Source: Harmothoe impar (lineage: Eukaryota; Annelida; Polychaeta; Phyllodocida; Polynoidae). Taken from it: DNA of 64,000 bases. The position numbers and the translations under genes are program-made. Positions 22,830-32,096 of the stretch are shown in pieces. The stretch's first letter is position 1. Each line of letters opens with the position of its first letter. Location of the stretch: assembly GCA_947462335.1 (NCBI GenBank), contig OX381715.1, positions 39,098,650 to 39,162,649 of the forward strand. The letters are read 5' to 3'. The notes below the pieces were generated by a model. The model was not told the origin of the DNA and searched no databases. It worked only from the letters and a program-made list of their open reading frames with translations.

Positions 22830-23240
22830 CAAAGAGACCAGTATTATACAGCTGGATGAACTTCTGATATCATATATCATTGTTGTATTTTAGTCACAGA
22901 AATATGGTTATGTGAATGATTAACATTAGTTCCGCTGTATTGTGACCGATATGTCATTAAATATGTTTCTCCATTTTTCTATTTACAGGTGAGTATAACA
23001 TTCTGCAGCTACTGACATGATGACGTACAGTGTTAAGGTAATGTAGATGTTGAAAAATGTTTATTACTTTGTCCTGCGGGTTTAATCACTGACTCTCAAT
23101 TTGATGTTACTGCATTGGAAACTGAGACACGTTGGAGAATGATATTATTGAAGTTGTAGAGTAAGATATCTATAGGTTTGTGGAATGCACTTGATAACTC
23201 GGAATTAGATGTCACTTAGACTACACACAGAGTAGCATAG
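22830..23240 (+). repeat. dispersed block epsilon, copy 2
   Basis: Colinear with 11395-11835 (see that entry for landmarks). Confidence 0.75.
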
Positions 23241-24230
23241 CCTGACCCTCACTAGAATGGCCCTTGACCCATCCATTATAGTCCAGCAGTGTCTGACCCT
23301 TACATGCGAGTGCTAATGGCGACATTGGCTGACGCTCATATTTGCCTGGGTGTAGAGGGAAAACACGTTCTACCGCAACAGTCATGGAAAGTATGTACAC
23401 AGTTATATTACACATTATACATTAAGTATAAAGGAGTCTTGGTAGTTGTTCCTTGTACATTATATAAATGTCAATGTCCATTGGCAAGTAGTTTGGGGCT
23501 TCCAATTCAAACTAGCTCGCTCATGGAGTAAAGTCCATTTTTATGGCTAAGCTCAACCATCTTACACGTTTGGTTGTTGCCAACCACCAAGTTGAATGCT
23601 CCATTGAATTTGTAAATTGTTTCAAAAATGATGAAAACAGAGATTAGGATGGAGTGAGAGCACAAAAAAAATTGTTATAATCCATCGTAATGAGTGAAGA
23701 TTAGATCCTAATGAAGATGCTTTCAGGGGATAACTTCTATAGGGATCATTGACCGATGTGTTTGGACTTGGTAAGAGTCTGCTTCAAGTTCAAGGTATTT
23801 GTGCTGTTATTTGTCAAATGGTCTAACTGGTTTACTGTCAGAGTAACCTGCTATATTTTATGATTTGGTTCACTAATATTCAAGATTTTGATCTTTTTAA
23901 TACGTTTGAGGTTCACACTATACACTTTCATATCACCTGCTAGAAATAGTAAATTTAATAATTACATCCAACAAATTCATGGATATGTGGAAGAAAGCTC
24001 TTGATAGACAATTGCGTAATAGTTAATATTTTTTGCAAACAAAAACACATTAATGACTTTCTATTAATAAGAAATGTATAGGGAATAAAAATACACAATG
24101 TATAATTAGCTAATGTAAACGATAAGCCCAAGTAATCTTCTCTATTAAAATGGTTTTACCCCTGTTGTCTGCATCCACATGCGAAATCAAGAGATGCAAA
24201 GGGGTAATATGATGTCAACACAGAATACAT
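23241..24230. other. non-coding stretch
   Basis: No gene or shared block recognised. Confidence 0.4.
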
Positions 24231-24380
24231 AGACAAAGGTTCACAAGTTTTGGTCTGTTGACTGGGTTATTTCACGAGTTGGAGGTGGGGGCCGTATTTC
24301 ACGAGGCCGCAGGCCGATTGAAATGCGGCCCCACCTCCAACAAGTGAAATAACCAGTCAAAAGACCTAAACAAGTGTTCC
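24231..24380. mobile_element. foldback (palindromic) element P2
   Basis: A ~70-bp left arm (24231-24302) pairs with 24317-24384. Pairs include ggttatttcacgagttgga with tccaacaagtgaaataacc, and gtgggggccgtatttca with tgaaatgcggccccac. The centre is gaggccgcaggccgat. A T-rich tract (tttattttttta) follows. Same architecture and central motif as P1, with only partly similar arms. Confidence 0.85.
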
Positions 24381-24384
24381 TTTG

Positions 24385-25465
24385 TGTTTATTTTTTTACC
24401 TTTTCCGATTCAAATTTGAAAATGTAGGCCCCATTTGCCTTGAAAACAGCTTTTTCTCCACTTTTCTGCGCCGTTCAAAGGTATACAAACCGCCATTTTG
24501 ATGACGTCATAGGGCCATGTAATATGGCCATGGGTTATTGCACAGGGGGAGTGTAATACGGCCTTCCTTGATTCAGCCAATGAGGCTGCAGTATTTCATA
24601 AAAAATAAAACTTGTTTCTGTCGCTGTGGACTTTGTATCATGGATAGGGTAAAATCGGAGAGTTTGAAGGAAATAGCTACAGGGCATAGGTAAAGTTGGC
24701 AATCCACTTTGACATGTAATATAACAATATAGAATAAAAGTACTGCTTACACATGCAACACAAGCATGGTCACGACATAGCCCTCCCTGCAGCTGTGCTA
24801 TTTTCATGAGAAAAGGTGCAATCTGATACCTAGGCCTCCAAGGATACGTAGCATTGGATTCATTTATTTTTTAGTAACAAGCCTATTGATGAAGCCTCAT
24901 AGTCATTATGGTGACACAAATGTACTTGAAAAAAAAAATTATGCACCATAAGACTGGGTATTCAGCAAGATACTTCATAGGAGGTACGTTTACCCAGTAT
25001 GAATAAAGAATTCAAAATTAAGCTGTCTATGACTGCTACTATGAATTCCCTTATGAAGTAGGCGTCATCCCGAAATCCCTTGAATGGATTCCTTCTGCAA
25101 ATGTGCAAGAAAGCCAGTAAGCAGTCTTTGAGATGCCTGATTAATTTGTAAATTGGATTTGCATTCCAGAGTCTGAAAATAATTCAATTTCTCTTGGTAC
25201 AAATTAGAAACATCGATCTCCAAAAGACAATACTCACACATTTTCATTTACAATTACTAGCTTATAAATCCAATTAAAGCAAAGGTAATATATTCTCACA
25301 GAGAACAACTGCATAGTATTTGACAAATCCTTATTTTCATAATAAAACAAGGTACTTGGAATCTGATTGTGAATTATTACTTTCTGATTGAATCATGATA
25401 GTTGGTGATGTATTTCAAGGGAACTTAAATTAAGTAAAACAATGGAGCGGCTATAGAGACTGTCA
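24385..25465. other. non-coding stretch
   Basis: No gene recognised. ccgccattttgatgacgtcat at 24491-24511 holds a CRE-like tgacgtca; it lies in the flank of foldback P2 and has no gene beside it. Confidence 0.4.
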
Positions 25466-25469
25466 ATGT

Positions 25470-25720
25470 TCACCACTATTTGATCACTACAGCATTGTAA
25501 CACGTATGGAAATGTTTCTAGGTAAAGTGTATAATCTGAGATGAGTACCTGATGAGGACTGCAGTATCATTGATGGCTAATCCTGATATATCTTTGTACA
25601 CAGACTGATTATAGCTGAAATGCAAGCTGTGGTATTTTTCATAGCAGCCCATACAGTATAGCTAATAAGGCATTCCCAACTGGAAGCAACATGATATTTA
25701 TTGTTATGCAAAAAACTGCT
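25470..25720 (+). repeat. dispersed block eta, copy 1
   Basis: Colinear with 46040-46290: gagatgagta, tcattgatggc, tgatag/atatctttgta, ggctgtggtatttttcatagcag. Confidence 0.75.
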
Positions 25721-25869
25721 GGTCCTCTCTGGGAATCTTATTCAGTTCTACACTGATAATCTTTATGCTCCGGAGCTTAGTCTCTAGTGCTATTCCAGGT
25801 TAGTCATTCTCATAGAAATAGAAGGACTAACGTGGGGTAGTCAGTACCAACCTGACAGTATAGTTAGCC

Positions 25870-26234
25870 CTGATTAGTCTAAATTTGGCTCTGGAAGGAA
25901 TTTTTGGGTTCTGTTTTCAGTTTTTGGTAACTGATGGGACTTTTTAAGAAATTAGGGTTATTGCCTCCAGTTTCAGCTTCTTGTATGGTTTCCATGGCAA
26001 CCAGAAAGTGTCATAATTATATGCTAATTCTTCATAAGAACATTTTTTTGGCATCCCCAATATAGAATGTTAGCATCAAAGAATAATTTCATGAGGATTA
26101 TTGTATCCTGCATAAAGAAATGGTCCTAGAACGATTCATCGATCATAATTATATCTAACACTCTTTTGCTGTTATGGTGCCCCCCGGTGGCCACACCCAA
26201 AACTAAAAATCCCGCCTGAAGGGGTATTTTCCCT
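25870..26234 (-). mobile_element. MITE of the AGGGAAAAG family, inverted relative to 54468-55057, one end missing
   Basis: Its reverse complement aligns along the left two thirds of the element at 54468-55057. The retained terminus is cctgaaggggtattttccct at 26215-26234. The interior carries an RFX X-box-like gtttccatggcaac (25988-26001) and a CTCF-core-like ccccccggtggcca (about 26180-26193). Confidence 0.7.
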
Positions 26235-26239
26235 AGATA

Positions 26240-27255
26240 GGTCTTGTTTCTTTTTTCAATTTTTGAAAATTAGTTGGAGAGTAAAATTCCTTTCATTTGA
26301 CAAATCTATGCTCCAGCCACTAGAATTCCAATAGGACAGGCCCGATTCTTCTCTATGATAATGAAAATGCGTACATAAAGAGTATGCAAAAATTGGCTTT
26401 GCCCTCCCGCCCCCCCTCGCCCCCGGCCCTGTTTTCATGTACACTTTTGTATGCATTTGCCGGATCTGGATTCTCAGCTTACTTTGTTTATGTATAGTTC
26501 TTCTTGTCAAACAGCAACAGGTCACGATGTGCCACAAGGTTGACCTTGAACCGATAGATGGTTTGCCACATATGTGGTTTGTGATGTCTATGGAACAGGT
26601 CCTCAGTGCTGTATTGGGAACAAGGGCTTTTCAATCATTTGCCCCTCAAAAATGTTGTTAAATATATTAATCCCCTTTCTCATCACGGCTAAGCCATGTT
26701 CTTGTACATTGATGTATAATTGTATTTACGAAGATCATCTGATGAAAAATAAATACTCTTATAAAGTCAAAACCTTTGCAACTGTTCAATGATACAAAGG
26801 TATTTTGATATTCCTATAATTATATTGAGGTTCATCTCTGAAAGATAGGCAGTAAAAAATACTTTGGATTGAGCTACTACGAGATTGCCAATGAACCCAC
26901 TACCAATTCAAATTAATTGTCACGAAACTAATCAGCCCTCCTCATTATGAGAGTTCCACTGTCATGTCATCAGGCAATTCAATATGCTAAATCTAACTTT
27001 CTCTTTTTTACAAAAATGTGCCATGTAAACTTTCTTAAATTAAACAGAACAATATTCTTAGCATCACTGCAACTAACTTCAAATGTAGTAGCTGCACTAG
27101 GCAGAGAAGCGATCTGAGAAGTGTCTGCTTAACTTGTTATTTGAAATTCCCTCGCAAAGCACGCCAGGCATAAGCAGAGTTTGATTAATGCATCTACAAA
27201 TTGACGACATGGATTCTGTACCCATAATACCATAAACTATTCATATGCAATTAAT
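26240..27255. other. non-coding stretch
   Basis: No supported gene. The frames at 26256-26537 and 26437-26792 have no recognisable domain. Confidence 0.4.
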
Positions 27256-27259
27256 AGCT

Positions 27260-27500
27260 AACCACAATGTCCAGCCCCCTCCAATTCCTATGGCCACATC
27301 TCTTTCTGAAGCCATTTTGTAGAAGCAGTAGAGGCAGTAGCTCTCAGAGGACAAAGATGGACGGGCAGCTGCAGGAGGGTACAAGAGGTAATCATGAGCT
27401 TGAATGTGGAAAGACATGGCCATACCGCCCCTCATTGACACAAGGTTCCACAGCGATACCCTCACCATCTTACAGACACTCCTTCCTACACCCCGGTCCT
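27260..27500 (+). repeat. dispersed block zeta, copy 3 (partial)
   Basis: Matches 37530-37760 (ctccaat.cctatggcc, gcagtagctctcagaggacaaagatgga, gaggtaatcatg, catggcc, cctcattgacacaag) and inverted 18885-19015. Confidence 0.75.
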
Positions 27501-27874
27501 CCTTCCTCTCTAAATTAAATAGAACTAAACACTCATCCTACCACATATTGCCTTAACCACCATTCACACACATATGATGTGACAGTAAACAGAAAACGTT
27601 ATACAACATTATTGCTCTATGGCTCCATAGTGTGCCAAAACATTATGTAATGTTGAACAAATTATTTTGAGGTAAAATAATGTATAATTATATTTTGTTA
27701 GCTGGGTCATGGTTTCTTCCACTCTCGGATGTGACAGAGTATGACTAGCTGTACATACAGGATGATTAGTCAATAAACATATTGGTCTTGTTATGTCAAA
27801 CAGGTTATAGATTTCACTGAGGAAATGATTAAAAAGATCTGAAGCTCTTCTGCTGTTAACATAAGTGGACAGTC

Positions 27875-28249
27875 GAGGGAAAAGGGTCCTCCAAGGTAAA
27901 AACTCAATAATAAAATTGATGTCATCAGCCTTCCATTGATATATTTTATTATCAGGTATTTACATTCTGTTTTCAGCATAGAAATCATTGTCGGGCCTTC
28001 TATCAATCAATTTTTAATTTTCTTTTCAACTTCCATGGCAACCAACATGTGCAAAAACACCAATTTAGGCCCAAAAACGTTCTTTTCCATTCCACATATG
28101 GAATGTTTTTACCAAAGATGGAATATTCTAACGTGGCCTGTCATATTCTTCATAAAAAAGTACTATATTTTGGTCCTTTTTGGCTATATGGGGTCCCTGG
28201 TGGCCAAAGTTGGTACTAAAAATCCTGCACGGAGGTCCCTTTTCCCTTG
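27875..28249 (+). mobile_element. MITE of the GGGAAAAGGGTCC family, complete
   Basis: Termini gagggaaaagggtcctcc (27875-27892) and its 16/18 complement at 28231-28248 bound about 375 bp. Homologous to 39482-39890 (aaaaactcaataataaaatt, gtcatcag.cttccattgatat, tggtcctttttggc). The interior has a half X-box (cttccatggcaac at about 28030-28042) and a CTCF-like gtccctggtggcc (28193-28205). Non-coding. Confidence 0.8.
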
Positions 28250-28309
28250 TTGATCCACATTATTTCAGCTCCTTACTCTGGCTAAAGATACAAATGTTAG
28301 GAGATAGAC

Positions 28310-28500
28310 CCGGGCCTGTTAGGCTGGAGTAGCTCCCAGGAGAGCACTTTGCAGTGGTATTGGCAGTGATCTGATACTCATCTATAAATGTATTATGAAG
28401 CCAGTCTCCTTCTTTCCTCCTTCAATTCACGCAGGATGCACCTGCATGCCTCCTAATACAATAACACCGGTGTTGCAGTAGAATTTTCTGTAGAATAAAA
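28310..28500 (+). repeat. block beta, copy A
   Basis: Shared with 48925-49145 and 56565-56790: ggctggagta.ctccca/ta, tgatactcat, attatgaag, ctttcctcctt, tgttgcag. Confidence 0.8.
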
Positions 28501-28509
28501 TAGGAATAC

Positions 28510-28657
28510 ACAAAACATTCCAATTTTGGTGAAAAGCCTCGATATTTGGAATGTAAAAATAACGTTTTAAGACCTAAAATGGGTTTCCTTGTTGATATGT
28601 GTTGCCATGGAAACATGATTTTTATTCCAATTAGAAAGATTAAAGATACAGACTGAT
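28510..28657 (+). mobile_element. left half of a MITE-like repeat split by the Ngaro insertion
   Basis: Continues in 33477-33787 on the other side of the retrotransposon. Compared with 41174-41580, the two halves are contiguous, which fixes the insertion point. It carries the X-box-like gttgccatggaaac at 28601-28614. Confidence 0.75.
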
Positions 28658-28752
28658 ATTGATGTACTCGTCTATAATAGAATGACATGTATATAAGAGA
28701 AGACACAAGAGCATATAATGGTGCTTACGCGTATGGCTGGATATACCTGCCC
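28658..28752 (-). repeat. Ngaro repeat B2 (element 3' end)
   Basis: A 95-bp sequence identical by eye to B1 at 29004-29098. It ends the element; the flanking DNA to the left is the split MITE-like repeat. Confidence 0.92.
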
Positions 28753-28819
28753 TGTTTAATAATAGACAAAGAACAAATGAACATACAAGTTCGACATACA
28801 AGTAAAGCAACATACAAGT

Positions 28820-29003
28820 AAGTTCAAAAACCAACTGCGCGGGTACCGACGCTGGTTGCAATGAGGTGGTGGGCGCCCCCTGGTGTATACACCTGACACT
28901 AGAATACAGTCCCCATGCAGCGGCAGCGGCCACGCAGGTGGTGGGGGGGGGGTATTACTAACTCGCCCAATATATACATGTTAATGATATTAACATAGAC
29001 CAT
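28820..29003 (-). repeat. Ngaro repeat A2
   Basis: Copy of A1 (33287-33476) with one A/T difference in ggttgcnatgagg and a shorter G-run. It abuts B1 directly, while 67 bp containing three acatacaagt words separate it from B2. It contains a CTCF-core-like gcgccccctggtg. Confidence 0.92.
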
Positions 29004-29098
29004 ATTGATGTACTCGTCTATAATAGAATGACATGTATATAAGAGAAGACACAAGAGCATATAATGGTGCTTACGCGTATGGCTGGATATACCTGCCC
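29004..29098 (-). repeat. Ngaro repeat B1
   Basis: Begins about 47 bp after the recombinase stop codon on the minus strand and runs straight into A2; identical to B2. Confidence 0.92.
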
Positions 29099-29144
29099 AT
29101 AACGGAACGTACAGCCAAGCAAAGCACATAATAATAACATACTA

Positions 29145-30152
29145 TTAATCACAAATAACCATAGACAATAACCGAGCAACTCTCTCATCTAGAGCCACTC
29201 TGTCAGACACAGGTCTTCTCAAATACTTCAGTACCTGGTCTGACTTCCAGTCACCACGCTCCTTAATCACATCCAATTCTACCCCAACCCGGGCTAAGTA
29301 GGTTGAGCCCCCAGCCCGGAACCCATGTGATGTAATCTTAGGATATACAATACCAGCTTTATTACACAAGTCCACCAAAATGTCCGAGAACAAATTATAA
29401 GAAAGAGGCTCGACCTCCTCACCCATAGGCATCAAGAATGCTGGGTGTGAAGGCCTACCTTTAACATGGGAGAAATGCTCCTCCACCCAGTGTACAGCAC
29501 ATAATGATTTGTTATCCACTCTACACACCGGGATCAACAGTTTCCTCTGCTTAAATTGAATTGTCTTAGATTTAGAAACAGTTATCATTATCCCCCACTC
29601 AAAGAATTGGAAACAGTCCCTAGTGATGACGCTGTCCGACATTGTGTAATGACATTTGCGTAACAGAGACCTAAATGCAAACAGGGCAGCGGCCCAAAAA
29701 CATTCATGACCCAATGAATACGGCAATTTCCCATACATAAGTATTAAATGCTCAGGCATGAAAGGTAAAGACTGAGTAGGCGAATCTCCCAACACTCTTT
29801 TAGCGCCCCTAATAGCCCTAGCTACTAAAGGATCAGAGTACATTATCTCTTCAGCTCTGTGAGATTTCAAATAATAATTCACTCCAGATAAATAACCGGT
29901 AATAGAAGAATAACAATGAGTCTCAGATAAATAAGCAATATAAAACGCAATGCCTTCCGCCCCAGGGCGCGTCGAATCTATCCCATATAAAGCGCAGAAC
30001 TCTAAATACTTCTTGGTTTGAGACGTTCTGGTCTTATCTGTGTTGTCAGAGACATCATGTTCCAACAGGAATTGTAGGCGCTTAGCTAACCTTGACCTCG
30101 GTCCTGCAATTACAAGCAAGAGTAACAACACAATGAATCCTCTGACGTACAA
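29145..30152 (-). CDS. Ngaro tyrosine recombinase (YR)
   Basis: A 335-residue frame for a lambda-integrase-type recombinase that would integrate the circular DNA copy of the retrotransposon by cutting and rejoining with a covalent tyrosine intermediate. Domains: N-terminal SAM-like core-binding part at about 20-125, catalytic part at about 130-325. Catalytic residues can be read off: Arg165 in LLRKCH, the HxxR box His276-Arg279 in SHGFRAGG, Trp302 in GDWKSD and nucleophile Tyr310 in KYL, with a candidate beta-hairpin Lys near 194-204 (SKSKTIQFK). All expected residues are present, so this domain looks intact. The first ~20 residues are a hydrophobic run before PRSRLAKRL and are probably not genuine; the frame overlaps the upstream RNase H frame by 43 bp in another frame. 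It could be made by frameshifting, splicing or as a separate ORF. Confidence 0.93.
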   Translation of the reverse strand: MYVRGFIVLLLLLVIAGPRSRLAKRLQFLLEHDVSDNTDKTRTSQTKKYLEFCALYGIDSTRPGAEGIAFYIAYLSETHCYSSITGYLSGVNYYLKSHRAEEIMYSDPLVARAIRGAKRVLGDSPTQSLPFMPEHLILMYGKLPYSLGHECFWAAALFAFRSLLRKCHYTMSDSVITRDCFQFFEWGIMITVSKSKTIQFKQRKLLIPVCRVDNKSLCAVHWVEEHFSHVKGRPSHPAFLMPMGEEVEPLSYNLFSDILVDLCNKAGIVYPKITSHGFRAGGSTYLARVGVELDVIKERGDWKSDQVLKYLRRPVSDRVALDERVARLLSMVICD

Positions 30153-30535
30153 TATAATAATTTGTCACGAGCAGTTTTATCCCCCCAGCGGCTTAGCGCG
30201 TCACATATGATATTATTACTAGTACTAATATATACAGATTTGAAATGGAAATTACCATCCACAGCTAACCAAAATAGCTCTCTTATCCATGACATACATT
30301 TACCATTAGAGCTGCGGCCCGTGTTTAGCATGTGCATGACCTGAGTATTATCAGTAACAAAAGTAATTTCCGAGTCCCTCCACAGGTGACCCCATCTTCT
30401 AGACGCTAGTAACACGGGACAGAACTCCAGCTCATTTATATTTTTCTGATATTCAGACGGTGCCTCCACCCAGTGATGTCTTGTCTCACTAGATAGAGGA
30501 CATATATACCTTCCTCCCACTTGCCCATTAACCAA
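30110..30535 (-). CDS. Ngaro RNase H, distal part (frame-shifted from proximal part)
   Basis: This frame carries the second half of the RNase H fold: NINELEF with the catalytic Glu near residues 35-37, FVTDNTQV with an Asp at residue 62, and the final N..CDALSR with Asp112. RNase H removes the RNA strand after reverse transcription. The first catalytic Asp is in the neighbouring frame (30436-31020), so the domain is split by a frameshift around 30500-30530. Residues 1-20 here are out-of-frame translation of the same DNA. The 3' end overlaps the recombinase frame. Confidence 0.85.
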   Translation of the reverse strand: MVNGQVGGRYICPLSSETRHHWVEAPSEYQKNINELEFCPVLLASRRWGHLWRDSEITFVTDNTQVMHMLNTGRSSNGKCMSWIRELFWLAVDGNFHFKSVYISTSNNIICDALSRWGDKTARDKLLYCTSEDSLCCYSCL

Positions 30536-31020
30536 TCAGATTGGTGATAGGCACCAAACCCATCAAATGAGGAATCGCTATATACAGCAAGGTGCGCCCC
30601 GAATGGACGCAATATCTTCGCAGAACCATTAAAAGTTTCTGCAAAATCAAGCCACCACTTAATGTCTGCCCGTGACTCACCAGACAGCCTTATTTTATGA
30701 TGCTGCTTTTTTACAGTATTTACAAGATTATATATTCTACGAGAGAAGCAGCGGCCTCCCCTTACAACCCGGCTTGCATGTGCAAGACTACCTGCAAGTG
30801 ATTGGAGATCACGTTTAGTCATTTTAAGTTTGCCGTCAGCCTCCCTAAGTTTATGTAACAAACTACACATTTTTTCGTCAGGCAAACTTAATTCCATCTC
30901 GACACTGTCAACCTCAATCCCCAGAAACACAACATTGTGACTGGAGAAATTTTCTTGAATGAGATAAAAAATCCCATATGGCGTATGACTCTGAACAATA
31001 CATGCTGAGCAATAGTACAT
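30436..31020 (-). CDS. Ngaro RT thumb/connection and start of RNase H
   Basis: This frame starts out of register over the end of the RT ORF and becomes meaningful from about residue 29 (NVVFLGIEVDS, the palm/thumb junction). It continues through the connection motif LQSLAGSLAHASRVV near residues 72-86, then the beginning of RNase H with YSDSSFDGFGAY (Asp149). It runs out at about residue 170 where the true frame passes to 30110-30535. The join to RT is a frameshift near 30930. Together the three pieces form one RT-RNase H polyprotein in the ancestral element. Confidence 0.85.
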   Translation of the reverse strand: MYYCSACIVQSHTPYGIFYLIQENFSSHNVVFLGIEVDSVEMELSLPDEKMCSLLHKLREADGKLKMTKRDLQSLAGSLAHASRVVRGGRCFSRRIYNLVNTVKKQHHKIRLSGESRADIKWWLDFAETFNGSAKILRPFGAHLAVYSDSSFDGFGAYHQSDWLMGKWEEGIYVLYLVRQDITGWRHRLNIRKI

Positions 31021-32081
31021 AATTCTCTAGAGGGATAACACATAAAAAAGTCGTCCAAATAATTTACAATCTTTGTTACACCCCGTCGAGCTGCACACCT
31101 GACAATAAAATCAGAAACGCTGTTGAAAATGTATGGGCCACTAGCCAGACCAAAACATAACCGCCCGTCCACCATGGTTCTCACGCCCAGACCATCTTCA
31201 AAGTCCCATTTCAAGCCTTGGAAAGCTCTGTCACCATAATAAATATGGAGACCTCTATAAGCGTCACTAATGTCTGTGCAGCACATATAAGAACCCTCTG
31301 TCAAAATATCACATACATTATCTAATGTCTTATATACAAATCTCTCGCAAATTTCATTTGAAAACTCATTCACCGACGGAGAAGCGTTACCAGACCTAGA
31401 GCAGTCCGTGATAGGGCGTATCTTCTCACCTACATCCATATATTCGGATTTTTTAACCACTGCTCCTAATGCATGTGTACACTTGGGTTTAGTTGAAGCA
31501 AAAACAATTTTTTCCTCCTCTAATTCCTTTTTCAACTTATCATGCATAAACTGCTTGCGGTGGTCCTGTAGAATAGATGCATAGTTTTCATTGTCGTATT
31601 CACATGGACAGTTAGGGTTCACAACCCTGAAACCAAAAACAGTACCTTCTAGTAAATACCACCAATTAGAGTCTACAGCGCCCCACATAAAGCACTCCGT
31701 AAACACACGACATGGTTTCATAGACACTGCTAAGCCATCCAGCGAGTATTTACAACTACATGTACCGCGAAAACATTCATTATATACAAAGAACGATTCT
31801 GAACGATCACCTTTCGATTCCCTGATTACCACTAACAGTTTAACAAACTGGACTGGCTGCGGCCAACCTAGCTCGTGGACATGTATAACTTCACCTATAT
31901 CCCTGTTACAATATACATTAATCAGCTGACTATTAACCTGTAATTTAACCTCAAACGGTAGCATTGGGTCAATACACTCAGTCACAGTTTCACCCATGTC
32001 TACCCTAATAGCGGCGGCTGGTAGTATATCACACTTATTAGCATGTGTAATCCCCCCTTCACAAACTGCGGGGGAGGGCAT
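30888..32081 (-). CDS. Ngaro reverse transcriptase
   Basis: A 397-residue frame. Residues 1-165 are an N-terminal extension without a domain I recognise. The RT core starts near 200 with IRPITDCSRS (221-230), then the catalytic motif A region CCTDISDAY (Asp270, Asp273), GLASGPYIFN (motif B, 311-320) and YLDD (341-344), the catalytic box typical of DIRS/Ngaro RTs. After about residue 378 the frame leaves the family; the continuation is in the frame at 30436-31020, so a frameshift lies near 30930. It lies in the same frame as the gag-like ORF upstream, separated from it by a single TAG (32097-32099) and five codons before this first Met, so it may be expressed by stop-codon readthrough or reinitiation rather than from its own start. 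Confidence 0.92.
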   Translation of the reverse strand: MPSPAVCEGGITHANKCDILPAAAIRVDMGETVTECIDPMLPFEVKLQVNSQLINVYCNRDIGEVIHVHELGWPQPVQFVKLLVVIRESKGDRSESFFVYNECFRGTCSCKYSLDGLAVSMKPCRVFTECFMWGAVDSNWWYLLEGTVFGFRVVNPNCPCEYDNENYASILQDHRKQFMHDKLKKELEEEKIVFASTKPKCTHALGAVVKKSEYMDVGEKIRPITDCSRSGNASPSVNEFSNEICERFVYKTLDNVCDILTEGSYMCCTDISDAYRGLHIYYGDRAFQGLKWDFEDGLGVRTMVDGRLCFGLASGPYIFNSVSDFIVRCAARRGVTKIVNYLDDFFMCYPSRELCTIAQHVLFRVIRHMGFFISFKKISPVTMLCFWGLRLTVSRWN

Positions 32082-32096
32082 GGGTGGCGACTCAGC

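Noticed and set aside
18941..27468. Similar peptides (QAHDYLLYPPAA) from frames at 18941-19180 and 27241-27468
   Set aside because: They come from opposite-strand copies of block zeta; the DNA is equally similar outside the frames, so it is repeat homology, not a gene family.
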